41,565 bases of DNA from an uncultured Campylobacter sp. (GTDB lineage: Bacteria > Campylobacterota > Campylobacteria > Campylobacterales > Campylobacteraceae): contig NZ_CALIST010000058.1 in assembly GCF_938041645.1 (NCBI RefSeq), forward strand, positions 1 through 41,565, read 5' to 3'. Below the pieces are notes generated by a model. The model saw only the letters and a program-made list of their open reading frames with translations, was not told the origin of the DNA and made no database searches. The position numbers and the translations under genes are program-made. Each line of letters opens with the position of its first letter. Positions within the stretch are counted from its first letter, which is position 1. Below, in pieces: positions 8,500 to 17,080 of this stretch.

Positions 8500-8815
8500 C
8501 TTCGCAAGATCTGCAACCGAATTCTTGATTTAAATTGAAGACCTTACAGTATTCGCAAAATACGCAGCTAACGCTTCTTTTAGCGCATACGAGCGGGATT
8601 TTGCGCTTTTTTACTTCGCCTTTGATTTTTTTCATCGTGTTGTGGTTTAAAAAGCTCGTAAGCATCACGACACACTCGGTATCCTGCGGGATCGGCTTAC
8701 GATTTACGCGATTTTCGTTTCGTGCATCCCAGTGCTCGATGTTGCTCGCGCCAAGGTCTTTTAAAACCGCCTTAATGGGTGCAATCTCATCTGCTCCTAT
8801 AACTAAAACGTTCAT
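8492..8815 (-). CDS. DUF2325 domain protein (Cj1384c-like)
   Basis: This 107-residue protein starts MNVLVIGADE, the usual beginning of DUF2325 proteins, and contains the NHNTMKKIK segment at about residues 57-65 that is common in the family. The C-terminal 35 residues are Cys-rich (Cys at about residues 78, 84, 87, 90, 100 and 103), so it may bind zinc or an Fe-S cluster. It is the first gene of the flavodoxin operon. A TATAAT box lies 30 bases upstream of the ATG, and the ribosome binding site is AAGGGGATGAA. The biochemical function is unknown. Confidence 0.85.
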   Translation of the reverse strand: MNVLVIGADEIAPIKAVLKDLGASNIEHWDARNENRVNRKPIPQDTECVVMLTSFLNHNTMKKIKGEVKKRKIPLVCAKRSVSCVFCEYCKVFNLNQEFGCRSCEDD

Positions 8816-8844
8816 TTCATCCCCTTTTATGATTGATAGTCGTT

Positions 8845-8850
8845 ATTATA
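8845..8850 (-). promoter_or_regulatory. -10 box (TATAAT) of the DUF2325-fldA operon
   Basis: The minus strand reads GTTATAATAACG, a perfect TATAAT, 30 bases before the DUF2325 start codon. AT-rich periodic sequence lies upstream, as in Campylobacter sigma70 promoters. Confidence 0.7.
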
Positions 8851-8902
8851 ACAGAGAAAGATTAAATCTAACTGATAATATATATAAAAATTTTAAATTA
8901 TA

Positions 8903-8921
8903 AGCCGGAATTTTACCGGCT
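8903..8921 (-). terminator. Terminator of the racemase gene
   Basis: On the minus strand a 6-bp GC-rich stem AGCCGG / CCGGCT is followed by TTATAATTTAAAATTTTT, a T-rich tail. It begins 13 bases beyond the stop codon. Confidence 0.6.
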
Positions 8922-8933
8922 CATATTTGATAT

Positions 8934-9626
8934 TTACTCGCTTAAAGCTAGACTTACTGCCGCATCGATGTGGATCTGCGTAGTATCAAATAACTGTACG
9001 GCGGTATCTGCTTGCGATACGAGCAGCCCGATCTCCGTGCAGCCCAGTATCACGCCCTGCGCACCGCGAGCTCTAAGCCCTTCAATGATCTGCAAAAATT
9101 TCTCTTTGGATTGCGGTAAGATTTTACCAAAGCAAAGCTCATCAAAAATTACTTCGTTTACCGCTTCCATTTCGTCCGCATTTGGCACGAGTACCTCCAC
9201 GCCGCCATCTATCAAGCGCTGTTTGTAAAAATCCTGCGTCATCGTGTAGATCGTGCCGAGCAGCCCTACTTTTTGCACGCCACGTTTTCGCAGCTCACTT
9301 AACGTAGCATCCGCGATATGCACGAAAGGCACGGATATAGCGGCTTTTATCGCCTCGTAGCACTTATGCATCGTATTGGTGCAAAGAAAAATATAATCCG
9401 CTCCGCCGCCTTGCAAAACCTGCGCGTGACGAGCTAAAATTTCGCCCGCCCTGCCCCACTCATTATCTCTTTGACACCGCTCGATCTCGTCGAAATTTAA
9501 GCTACTTAGCAGGATTTCGCCGCTACTTAACCCACCTAGACGCTCGTTAATTTTGCGATTGATCCCATCATAATAGGTAATCGTAGATTCGTAACTCATG
9601 CCGCCGATTAGTCCGATTTTTTTCAT
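8934..9626 (-). CDS. Aspartate/glutamate racemase family protein (amino-acid racemase)
   Basis: The 230-residue protein belongs to the PLP-independent Asp/Glu racemase family. It starts MKKIGLIGGMSYEST, and the two catalytic-type cysteines are present in C-T-N-T-M-H-K (about residues 82-88) and G-C-T-E-I (about residues 196-200). The M-S-x-E-S/T-T-x-x-Y pattern near the start resembles YgeA-type broad-specificity racemases and RacX more than glutamate racemase MurI. It probably interconverts L- and D-amino acids in the cytosol, but the substrate cannot be told from sequence. It is transcribed alone, with its own terminator, and follows the por gene on the same strand across a hairpin. Confidence 0.85.
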   Translation of the reverse strand: MKKIGLIGGMSYESTITYYDGINRKINERLGGLSSGEILLSSLNFDEIERCQRDNEWGRAGEILARHAQVLQGGGADYIFLCTNTMHKCYEAIKAAISVPFVHIADATLSELRKRGVQKVGLLGTIYTMTQDFYKQRLIDGGVEVLVPNADEMEAVNEVIFDELCFGKILPQSKEKFLQIIEGLRARGAQGVILGCTEIGLLVSQADTAVQLFDTTQIHIDAAVSLALSE

Positions 9627-9681
9627 GAATTTCTCTTTTAAAATTTATACGGAATTTTATGCAGTCCCGCGAAATTTAATA

Positions 9682-9717
9682 AAATTCCGGATTGCAAAAT
9701 TTGCAGAACCGGAATTT
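9682..9717 (-). terminator. Terminator of the pyruvate oxidoreductase gene
   Basis: A perfect 9-bp stem AAATTCCGG / CCGGAATTT encloses a second inverted repeat (TGCAAA / TTTGCA). It lies 20 bases after the por stop and ends in TTTTATTAAATTT on the minus strand. Confidence 0.6.
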
Positions 9718-9736
9718 CAACAAATAGCCGCAACGC

Positions 9737-12700
9737 TTAAACATTCTCGCTCGCGACGCCCGCAGAGATAACCTCATCGCCGAAATCGGCATTCGCAAGC
9801 CGCTTGAGCTGGCAGTAACGTCTCATCGCGTCGGCTTTATTTGCCTCATAAAGCTTGCCCGCGTGCTCGGGATCGATCTTTTTAAGCGCGTTGTAGCGCA
9901 CCTCGTTTAGCAAAAATTCCTCATAAAGGCCCCAATCGGGCTCTTTGGATAAAATTTTAAGTGGATTTTTGCCCTCCGCCGCGAGTCGCGGATCAAAGGT
10001 ATAGGTCGGCCAATAGCCGCATTTGCTCGCAAGCTCCGCTTGATCGCCGGAGCTGCCCATGCCGCCTTTGATGCCGTGCGCGATGCAGGGCGAATACGCG
10101 ATGATAAGGCTAGGTCCCGGGTAGGCCTCCGCCGCCATGATCGCTTTTAGCGTCGCGGCTTGGTTTGCGTTGGAATTTACCTGCGCAACGAAGATGTTGC
10201 CGTAGGTCATCGCGATCTGACCTAGGTCTTTTTTCTGAACGCGCTTGCCACCTGCGGTAAACTGCGCGATCGAGCCGCGGCGGCTAGCTTTAGAGCTCTG
10301 TCCGCCGGTGTTTGAGTAAACCTCGGTATCCAGCACCAGCACGTTTACGTCTTCGCCAGTAGCCAGCACGTGATCGAGCCCGCCGTAGCCGATGTCGTAG
10401 GCCCAGCCGTCGCCGCCGATGATCCACTGCGATTTTTTGTTTAGATACTGCTTCAGCTCTAAAATTTCACAAACCCCAGGCGCGTCTAAATTTTGTTCTA
10501 GCAGCGGCACCAGCCTATCTCTAATCTGAGCGGATTTTAGCGTATCGTCTCTGTTTTCGATCCAGTCGTGATAAAGCGCTTTTAGCGCGTTTGGCACGCT
10601 TGAGAGCGAGCCTAGCATCAGATCCTCGATCTTATGGCGCAGCGTCTCGCTTGCGATCTTCATTCCCAGCCCAAACTCGGCGTTGTCCTCAAAAAGCGAG
10701 TTCGCCCACGCGACGCCGCGGCCGTTCTCATCCTTGCGGTACGGCATAGAAGGTGCCGATCCGCCGTAGATCGAGCTACAGCCCGTGGCGTTGGCTACGA
10801 TCATATGATCGCCGAAAAGTCGCGTGATCAGCGTGATATACGGCGTCTCGCCGCAGCCCGGGCACGCGCCGTGAAATTCAAAATACGGGCGCGCAAAGCC
10901 TACGCCCTTGACGCTTGATCTGTCCATCAAATCGTCTTTGTATCTTACGTGCTCGAATAAAAAGTCCGCGCTTTCTTGCTCGCCTTTTGCGAGTTCTTCT
11001 TCAAGCGGCACCATGACGAGCGATTTTTCCTTGCTCGGGCAGTTTTCGGCGCAAAGCGCGCAGCCCGTGCAATCTAGCGGGCTTACTTGGATCTTATATT
11101 TTAGCCCCTTTAGCTCCTTGCCCTTGGCTTCTAGCAGGTGCTCTTTTAAATTTAAAGGCGCGGCGGCCTCGTCCTTTTCGTCTAGCAAAAACGCCCTGAT
11201 TACGGCGTGCGGGCAGACGAAGGCGCACTGGTTGCATTGGATACAGTTTTGCTCGATCCATTTAGGCACCGTGATGCCCACGCCGCGCTTTTCAAATCGC
11301 GTCGTGCCCGCGTCGAACCCGCCGTCCTCGTGTCCTAAAAACGCCGACACCGGCAAGCTATCGCCGCGCGCTGCATTCATCGGTTTTACGATATTTTCTA
11401 TAAAATCGTCGCCCTTGTATTTGTCGTCCGCGCCCGCTGGATCATCTTTTAAATTTGCCCACGCAGGATCGATCGCTACCTGCACCAAAGCGTCCGCTCC
11501 CCTATCGATCGCGTCGCAGTTCATCGCCACGACCGCTTCGCCCTTTTTGGCGTAGGTTTTCTTGGCGTATTCCTTCATATAGCTCTGCGCCTGCTCGAAC
11601 GGAATGATGCCGCTAAGCTTGAAAAACGCCGATTGCATGATCGTGTTCGTACGGCCTCCGAGCCCTATCTCGCGTGCCAGCTTGGTGGCATTTAGGATAT
11701 AAAATTTTACCCGCCTGGCAGCTAGAATTTTTTTGACCTTATTCGGAAGCTTTGCCGCTGTTTGCTCGGCATCCCAGATGGAATTTAAAAGAAAGGTCCC
11801 TCCCTCGCGGATGCCCCCGATGACGTCGTAGATGTCTAGATACGCAGCGACCGAGCAGGCGACGAAATGCGGATTTGAGACGAGATAGGTCGAGCGAATC
11901 GGTCTTTTGCCGAAGCGCAGGTGCGAGCGCGTGTAGCCGCCGGATTTTTTGCTATCGTAGGCAAAATACGCCTGCGCGTAAAGATCGGTCTTGTCGCCGA
12001 TGATTTTGACGGAATTTTTATTCGCGCCCACGGTGCCGTCTGCGCCTAGACCGTAAAATAAGCACTCGGTCTCATCCTCGTAACCGAGCGAAATTTTATC
12101 TCCCACGGGTAGAGATAGATGCGTCACGTCGTCGTCGATGCCGATCGTAAAGCCGTTTCTAGGCTCGTCCGCCTTTAAATTTTCATACACGGCAATTAGC
12201 TGTGCAGGATCAACGTCCTTAGAGCTTAGCCCATACCTGCCGCCCACGATGAGCGGAGCGTCCTCGCGCCCGTAAAATGCGGCTTTTATGTCCAGATACA
12301 GCGGCTCGCCGAGGCTGCCGGGTTCCTTCGTGCGGTCGAGCACGGCGATCTTTTTCACGCTTTTGGGCATCGCGGCAAAGAGATATTTGAGGCTGAAAGG
12401 CCTGTAGAGGTGCACTTTTAGCACGCCGACTTTCTCACCCTTCGCGTTTAGATGATCGACCACTTCTTCAAGGGCTTGATTGACCGAGCCCATCGCGACG
12501 ATCACGCGCTGTGCGTCGCTAGCGCCGTAATAGACGAAAGGCGCGTACGATCGCCCCGTGATCTTTGAAATTTCGCTCATATACTCCGCGACGATGTCCG
12601 GAAGCGCATCGTAAAATTTATTGGTTAGCTCGCGCGTCTGAAAATACACGTCGTCGTTTTGCGCCGTGCCGCGAGTTTTAGGATGCTCGGAGCTTAGCGC

Positions 12701-13318
12701 GTCCTCTCTAAATTTACGTACGGCCTCGCGATCAAGCAGGCGATCAAACTCGGCATAGTCCATCACCTCGATCTTTTGAATTTCATGGCTCGTGCGAAAT
12801 CCGTCGAAAAAGTGCAAAAACGGCACTCGCCCCTTAATCGCCGCAAGATGCGCGATACCGCCCAGATCCATCACCTCTTGCACGCTGTCGCTTGCAAGCA
12901 TCGCAAAGCCGCTTTGGCGACAGGCATAGACGTCTTGGTGATCGCCGAAGATGGAGAGTGCCTGCGCCGCAAGCGCGCGCGCCGCGACGTGAATGACGCC
13001 CGGAAGCATCTGACCTGCGATCTTGTACATATTTGGAATTTTTAGCAAAAGCCCCTGCGATGCGGTGTACGTCGTCGTAAGCGCGCCCGCTTGTAAGGAT
13101 CCGTGCACGGTGCCCGCCGCGCCACCCTCGCTTTGCATCTCAACTACCTTAACGGGCATGCCGAAGAGGTTTTTCTTGCCCTGCGATGCCCAAATATCGG
13201 TGTAATCCGCCATAGGCGAGCTAGGCGTGATCGGATAGATGCCCGCGACCTCGGTGAAGGCGTATGAGACGTAAGCCGCCGCCTCGTTTCCGTCCATCGT
13301 TTTCATAACTTTTGCCAT
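9737..13318 (-). CDS. nifJ: Pyruvate:flavodoxin/ferredoxin oxidoreductase, single-chain
   Basis: This single polypeptide of about 1193 residues has the size of homodimeric PFOR (NifJ/YdbK). It oxidises pyruvate with CoA to acetyl-CoA and CO2 and passes electrons to flavodoxin or ferredoxin. Two [4Fe-4S] motifs, CIQCNQCAFVCP (about residue 690) and CTGCALCAENCP (about residue 746), mark the ferredoxin domain. The C-terminal TPP domain has ACPGCGET, ATGCSSIYGG and GDGWAYDIGYGG (from about residue 968), followed by the DTEVYSNTGGQ segment. The start at 13318 (MAKVMKTMDGN) was chosen because AAAGGAAC stands 6 bases upstream; an in-frame codon 24 bases earlier lacks such a site. The gene is monocistronic. 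The nearby flavodoxin is its likely acceptor. Confidence 0.95.
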   Translation of the reverse strand: MAKVMKTMDGNEAAAYVSYAFTEVAGIYPITPSSPMADYTDIWASQGKKNLFGMPVKVVEMQSEGGAAGTVHGSLQAGALTTTYTASQGLLLKIPNMYKIAGQMLPGVIHVAARALAAQALSIFGDHQDVYACRQSGFAMLASDSVQEVMDLGGIAHLAAIKGRVPFLHFFDGFRTSHEIQKIEVMDYAEFDRLLDREAVRKFREDALSSEHPKTRGTAQNDDVYFQTRELTNKFYDALPDIVAEYMSEISKITGRSYAPFVYYGASDAQRVIVAMGSVNQALEEVVDHLNAKGEKVGVLKVHLYRPFSLKYLFAAMPKSVKKIAVLDRTKEPGSLGEPLYLDIKAAFYGREDAPLIVGGRYGLSSKDVDPAQLIAVYENLKADEPRNGFTIGIDDDVTHLSLPVGDKISLGYEDETECLFYGLGADGTVGANKNSVKIIGDKTDLYAQAYFAYDSKKSGGYTRSHLRFGKRPIRSTYLVSNPHFVACSVAAYLDIYDVIGGIREGGTFLLNSIWDAEQTAAKLPNKVKKILAARRVKFYILNATKLAREIGLGGRTNTIMQSAFFKLSGIIPFEQAQSYMKEYAKKTYAKKGEAVVAMNCDAIDRGADALVQVAIDPAWANLKDDPAGADDKYKGDDFIENIVKPMNAARGDSLPVSAFLGHEDGGFDAGTTRFEKRGVGITVPKWIEQNCIQCNQCAFVCPHAVIRAFLLDEKDEAAAPLNLKEHLLEAKGKELKGLKYKIQVSPLDCTGCALCAENCPSKEKSLVMVPLEEELAKGEQESADFLFEHVRYKDDLMDRSSVKGVGFARPYFEFHGACPGCGETPYITLITRLFGDHMIVANATGCSSIYGGSAPSMPYRKDENGRGVAWANSLFEDNAEFGLGMKIASETLRHKIEDLMLGSLSSVPNALKALYHDWIENRDDTLKSAQIRDRLVPLLEQNLDAPGVCEILELKQYLNKKSQWIIGGDGWAYDIGYGGLDHVLATGEDVNVLVLDTEVYSNTGGQSSKASRRGSIAQFTAGGKRVQKKDLGQIAMTYGNIFVAQVNSNANQAATLKAIMAAEAYPGPSLIIAYSPCIAHGIKGGMGSSGDQAELASKCGYWPTYTFDPRLAAEGKNPLKILSKEPDWGLYEEFLLNEVRYNALKKIDPEHAGKLYEANKADAMRRYCQLKRLANADFGDEVISAGVASENV

Positions 13319-13351
13319 TTTTCGTTCCTTTGGAATTATCAAATTTCGCTA

Positions 13352-13357
13352 ATTTTA
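13352..13357 (-). promoter_or_regulatory. Probable -10 box (TAAAAT) of the pyruvate oxidoreductase gene
   Basis: The minus strand reads ATATGTAAAATTAGC 33 bases before the chosen start codon, in an AT-rich region. Confidence 0.4.
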
Positions 13358-13954
13358 CATATTTATTGCTTAAAAATTTAAATGCTTCGCAAACCGAATA
13401 AAATTCTAAAGCTTTATCACAGCAGGCGGGCTACAAGCGCGATCTGCTGGCAGTTTTAGACGAGCATTGCGGGCGATTTGAGACGGGCTCTTTCGCCGCT
13501 TTGAAAATAAATTTTTGCATACTTTAAGCGCGGATCGCAAGCAGTGGGTAGAGATTAATGCAAATTTAGCCGTCTGACTCGAAATTCTAACCTAAATATC
13601 AAATGACGGGAATGCGCGAAAATTAAGAAATTTAAAAATGCACTTGCCACAAGATGAAAAAACCTCATATCGCAACAAGACTGGATAATAAATTTAGCCA
13701 CTAACAAAGCTTTAACCGCCATACGCATCCAAGCTCAACATAGCAAAATTTTATTTATGGCTTATAACATCGCGGTATATAAAATTTCGACGCATTCTGC
13801 CAAATACAAGAAATTTTATTGCCTCCTACCGAGCGCAGCGCAAATTTCATTTTAAATTTTCATTGATTGATCGCTGTGTGAATTTTACCCCATGCGACTT
13901 TGCGTTTTGAGCGTAAATTCTATTTCCGCAAGCTACGCGGAGGTTAAATTTAGC
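13358..13954. other. Non-coding interval between divergent por and sotB
   Basis: The interval is AT-rich, with scattered AAATTT words and no open frame with a ribosome binding site. I looked for a tRNA T-loop, inverted repeats and decayed gene fragments and saw none that could be supported. It is long for a divergent promoter region, so a small RNA cannot be excluded. Confidence 0.55.
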
Positions 13955-13960
13955 TATAAT
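13955..13960 (+). promoter_or_regulatory. -10 box (TATAAT) upstream of sotB
   Basis: TTTAGCTATAATCC is a perfect TATAAT with AT-rich sequence upstream. It would give a leader of about 135 bases before the sotB start codon. Confidence 0.55.
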
Positions 13961-14103
13961 CCTCCGTTTAGAATTTAGCGCGGCACGTATATACGGCACG
14001 GAATTTTAAAATTTTAAAATTTCGAGCAGAACTCGAAAAGCTAAAAAACCGCTAAATGCGCTAAATTTAAAGTCTGAATTTAAAAGCTGAAAAGAGAAAA
14101 CCG

Positions 14104-15273
14104 ATGAACGTCCATAAAATCGCTTACACGAGAGTTATCGCGCTGGCATTTGCCGCCTTTATTTTTAATACTACGGAATTTATCCCCGTGGCTCTGCTAA
14201 GCGACATCGCAGCGGATTTTGAGATGGACGTTACGAGTACGGGCCTAATCATCACGATCTACGCGTGGGCGGTGAGTATCCTTTCGCTGCCGTTGATGCT
14301 GCTAACCTCAAAGCTCGAGCGCAAGAGGCTACTTTTGCGGCTTTTCGCGCTATTTACGCTAAGCCACGTCCTGGCCGCCATTGCGTGGAATTTTGCCGTT
14401 TTGGTAATCGCGCGACTTGGTATCGCGATTTCGCACGCGATCTTTTGGTCGATCACCTCATCGCTCGTCGTGCGCCTAGCGCCGATAAACAAAGGCTCGC
14501 AGGCTATCGGCATGCTGGCTCTTGGGACATCGCTAGCCATGGTTTTGGGGCTTCCTTTGGGGCGCGTGGTCGGCGAGCTTTTCGGCTGGCGCATCACATT
14601 TTTCGCGATCGGCGCGCTTGCGGCGGCGGAGGCACTGTTTCTTTGGAAAATTTTACCGTTTTTGCCAAGCCGCCGCGCGGGCTCTCTTGCGAGCTTGCCG
14701 ATGCTAGCAAGGCGTCCGATGCTGCTTGCTTTGTATCTGCTGACGTTTTTGATCGTAGGCGCGCATTTTACGACCTACAGCTATGTCGAGCCCTTCGTGG
14801 CGAAATTTAATCCCGCGGGTGATCACTTCGTAACCTACGTCCTGCTTGCATTCGGTGCTTCGGGAATCGCCGCAAGCGTGCTTTTTTCAAAGCTTTATCG
14901 CCATTTTCCAAACGCCTTTTTGATCTGCGCGATTCTCTTTATCCTAGCCTCGGTGCTGACGCTAAAAGCTTTTGCCGCAAATGACGTAGCGCTGCTGCTC
15001 GCGGCTTTCGTCTGGGGAGTGGGGATTTTCGGCTTTGGGCTCTGCTTGCAGATTAGGGTTTTGGCGTTGGCTCCGGATGCCACCGATGTCGCGATATCGA
15101 TCTACTCGGCGATATATAACGTAGGTATCGGCGGTGGAGCGCTTTTAGGACATCAAGTCGCAACGAGATTCGGGCTTGAACACATAGGCGAGGCGGGCGC
15201 GATACTGGGCGCGCTGGGGCTTGCAAGCTACCTCTACGCAAGCGTGAAATTCGCGCAGAAAAATAGCGCGTAA
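14104..15273 (+). CDS. sotB: MFS sugar/drug exporter, SotB type
   Basis: This 389-residue MFS transporter has 12 hydrophobic segments. It follows E. coli SotB closely along its length: AFIFNTTEFIPVALLSDIA near residue 20, the ITIYAWAVSILSLP segment near residue 50, HAIFWSITSSLVVRLAP near residue 112, AMVLGLPLGRVVG near residue 142, and LALAPDATDVA near residue 320. E. coli SotB exports arabinose, IPTG and related sugars, so proton-driven efflux is the likely role here, although the physiological substrate is unknown. A weak AAAAGAGAAAA site precedes the ATG. The gene is transcribed alone, convergent with the ttd genes. Confidence 0.85.
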   Translation: MNVHKIAYTRVIALAFAAFIFNTTEFIPVALLSDIAADFEMDVTSTGLIITIYAWAVSILSLPLMLLTSKLERKRLLLRLFALFTLSHVLAAIAWNFAVLVIARLGIAISHAIFWSITSSLVVRLAPINKGSQAIGMLALGTSLAMVLGLPLGRVVGELFGWRITFFAIGALAAAEALFLWKILPFLPSRRAGSLASLPMLARRPMLLALYLLTFLIVGAHFTTYSYVEPFVAKFNPAGDHFVTYVLLAFGASGIAASVLFSKLYRHFPNAFLICAILFILASVLTLKAFAANDVALLLAAFVWGVGIFGFGLCLQIRVLALAPDATDVAISIYSAIYNVGIGGGALLGHQVATRFGLEHIGEAGAILGALGLASYLYASVKFAQKNSA

Positions 15274-15485
15274 GCTAAATTTACGAAAGAGCTTGGGCGA
15301 GATTAGCGCACGCTTTTAGTTGGCGCTTTAAAACGGCGGCTTTGCAGGTTTAAATTTTTAAAATTTATCCCTCGCGATTAGCTAAATTTGCAGATAAAAT
15401 TTAATCTCGCGCTCCGTATTTCCGCCTGTTTTCTTGACCGCCCACGCCCGTGTATATCCGCGCAAAGGCTCTTAAATTTTAACCA
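15274..15485. other. Non-coding space between convergent sotB and ttdB
   Basis: The 299-base space between the two stop codons holds AT-rich AAATTT words and the hairpin at 15486-15518. No gene is seen. Confidence 0.5.
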
Positions 15486-15518
15486 TCGCTAGATCGTTAA
15501 AATTTTAAAATTTAGCGA
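15486..15518. terminator. Possible terminator between convergent operons
   Basis: TCGCTA and TAGCGA enclose an AAAATTTTAAAATTT-type palindromic core, so the region can fold into a long AT-rich hairpin in either direction. It lies 55 bases beyond the ttdB stop. Confidence 0.35.
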
Positions 15519-15572
15519 CAAGGCGTAAAAATTTAAGGCGTAGAATTTAAAGCGGGAGCCACCAAATTTTAA

Positions 15573-16184
15573 CTACTTTATAAACCCGATCTGCGGTAAA
15601 ATTTCAGCCAGCGCCGCGTTCTTTTTCTCGTTAAATTTGACCTTATTTTGCTCGAAAAGATTATTTCCGTGCGCGTCTATGGAGACGATGAGCGGGCCAA
15701 ACTCCTTCACGCGACACTTCCACAGCGTCTCAGGCATCCCAAGCTCCGTCCAGTCAGCGCTCTCGATCTCCTCGACCTGCGTTGCGGCGACCACCGCGCA
15801 GCCCGCGGGAAATACGCAGTGAATAGCGCCAAACTCCTTACAGCCGCTCATCGTGCCCTCGCCCATGCCGCCTTTGCCGACTATCAGGCGCACGCCAGTT
15901 TTGGAGATAAACTCGCGCTCAAATTTCTCCATTCGCATGCTAGTCGTCGGCCCCACAGAGACCATCTCAAAGCTTTTTTCGCCCGTTTTTCTGATGATCG
16001 GCCCCGCGTGCAGGATCGCACCGCCTGCTATATCTAGCGGCAGCTCGCGGCCCTCCTGCACGACGCGTCTGTGCGGCACGTCGCGGCAGGTGACGATGTG
16101 TCCGCTGAGGTATATGACGTCGCCGATCTTGATGTCTGCTAGATCCTCTGCGCTGATCGGCGTGGTTAAAATTTTCTTACTCAT
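15573..16184 (-). CDS. ttdB: L(+)-tartrate dehydratase beta subunit (class I fumarase C-terminal domain)
   Basis: The 203-residue protein matches E. coli TtdB (201 aa) nearly end to end: KKILTTPI at the start, GDVIYLSGHIVTCRDVPHRR at about residues 21-40, HAGPIIRKTGEKS, MVSVGPTTSMRME, VGKGGMGEGT, FPAGCAVVAATQVEEIE, WTELGMPETLW and RVKEFGPLIVSIDAHGNNL. With TtdA it forms an Fe-S hydro-lyase in the cytosol that converts L-tartrate to oxaloacetate; related two-subunit enzymes act on fumarate/malate. Its ATG overlaps the ancestral TGA of ttdA in ATGA, the usual sign of translational coupling. Because ttdA now stops 129 bases earlier, the coupling should be weakened. It is the last gene of the dcu-lar-ttd operon. 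Confidence 0.9.
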   Translation of the reverse strand: MSKKILTTPISAEDLADIKIGDVIYLSGHIVTCRDVPHRRVVQEGRELPLDIAGGAILHAGPIIRKTGEKSFEMVSVGPTTSMRMEKFEREFISKTGVRLIVGKGGMGEGTMSGCKEFGAIHCVFPAGCAVVAATQVEEIESADWTELGMPETLWKCRVKEFGPLIVSIDAHGNNLFEQNKVKFNEKKNAALAEILPQIGFIK

Positions 16185-17080
16185 AGCGCGAACTCCTTGT
16201 GTGATTTTACGGCAAAGCTTAGCTGCTCGTCCCAGACGATATGGCCTTTGCGGTGCGACCAGCAGCCCACGTTTACTGCAACGGCGATGACGCTGGGGTG
16301 GCGGGCGCAGTTTTAGATATGCACGCCCATCACCGAGCTTGCCCCGCTCATTCCTTGCGGGCCCAGGCCGATTTTATTTATGCCCTCTTCGAGCAGCTTT
16401 TCGGTTAGTGCGGCGCGCTCGTTCGAGTTTGCCGAGCCAAGAGGCCTCATCAGCGCCTTTTTAGATAGTAGCGACGCCACGTCGATCGAGGTGCCCACGC
16501 CTACGCCCACTAGCAGCGGCGGACAGGCGTTTATGCCGTAGCTCGTCATTATGTCCATGACGAATTTCACGACTCCCTCGTAGCCCATGCCCGGCATCAG
16601 CACGGTCGCCTTGCCGGGCAGGCTACAGCCGCCGCCCGCCATGTAGGTGTGTATCTCGCACTCGCTGCTTTGCGGCACGATCTCCCAAAAGACGCTCGGC
16701 GTGCCCTTGCCGACGTTTTTGCCGGAGTTGTACTCGTCGAAGGTCTCGACGCTGTTGTGGCGTAGCGGAGCCTCGCGCGTCGCTCGCAGCACGGCCTCTC
16801 GCAGCAGCTCCTCAAGCTCGCCGATGAGCGGAAAGTTTGCGCCGCAGCGTACGAAAAACTGGATCACGCCCGTATCCTGGCAGGACGGACGGTCTAGTTT
16901 CTTTGCAAGGCGCTGGTTTTCAAACATCGTTTTGTAGATTTCTCTCGCCAGCGGCTGCGTTTCGCGCTCGGCGAGCTCCAGCAGCTTCGCCGTCACGTCG
17001 TCAGGCAGCACCTTGCCCGTGTAGCTGACGAATTTCGCCATGACCTCGGTCATCTTTTGCACGGCTTTTTGTTTATCCAT
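16181..17080 (-). pseudogene. ttdA: L(+)-tartrate dehydratase alpha subunit interrupted by an in-frame TAA
   Basis: The frame begins at MDKQKAVQKMTEV (AAAGGAGAAGCG site upstream) and follows E. coli TtdA (303 aa) through RPSCQDTGVIQFF, APLRHNSVETFDE, YMAGGGCSLPGKA, INACPPLLVGVG and GPQGMSGASSVMGVHI. After residue 255 a TAA codon (16315-16313) stands where TtdA has Glu (HIESAARHPS). Reading on in the same frame gives ARHPSVIAVAVNVGCW and 43 codons in all, ending at a TGA that overlaps the ttdB ATG. A single G-to-T change from GAA would explain this. The lost tail contains the Cys of G-C-W, a probable ligand of the catalytic [4Fe-4S] cluster, so the 255-residue product should be inactive. An internal stop that is read through, or a sequencing error, would be the alternatives. 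It overlaps the preceding DUF2809 gene by 8 bases. Confidence 0.85.

Noticed and set aside
10634..11555. Two open frames on the plus strand within the pyruvate oxidoreductase gene
   Set aside because: They lie opposite a clearly coding frame with full-length homology and have no motifs of their own.
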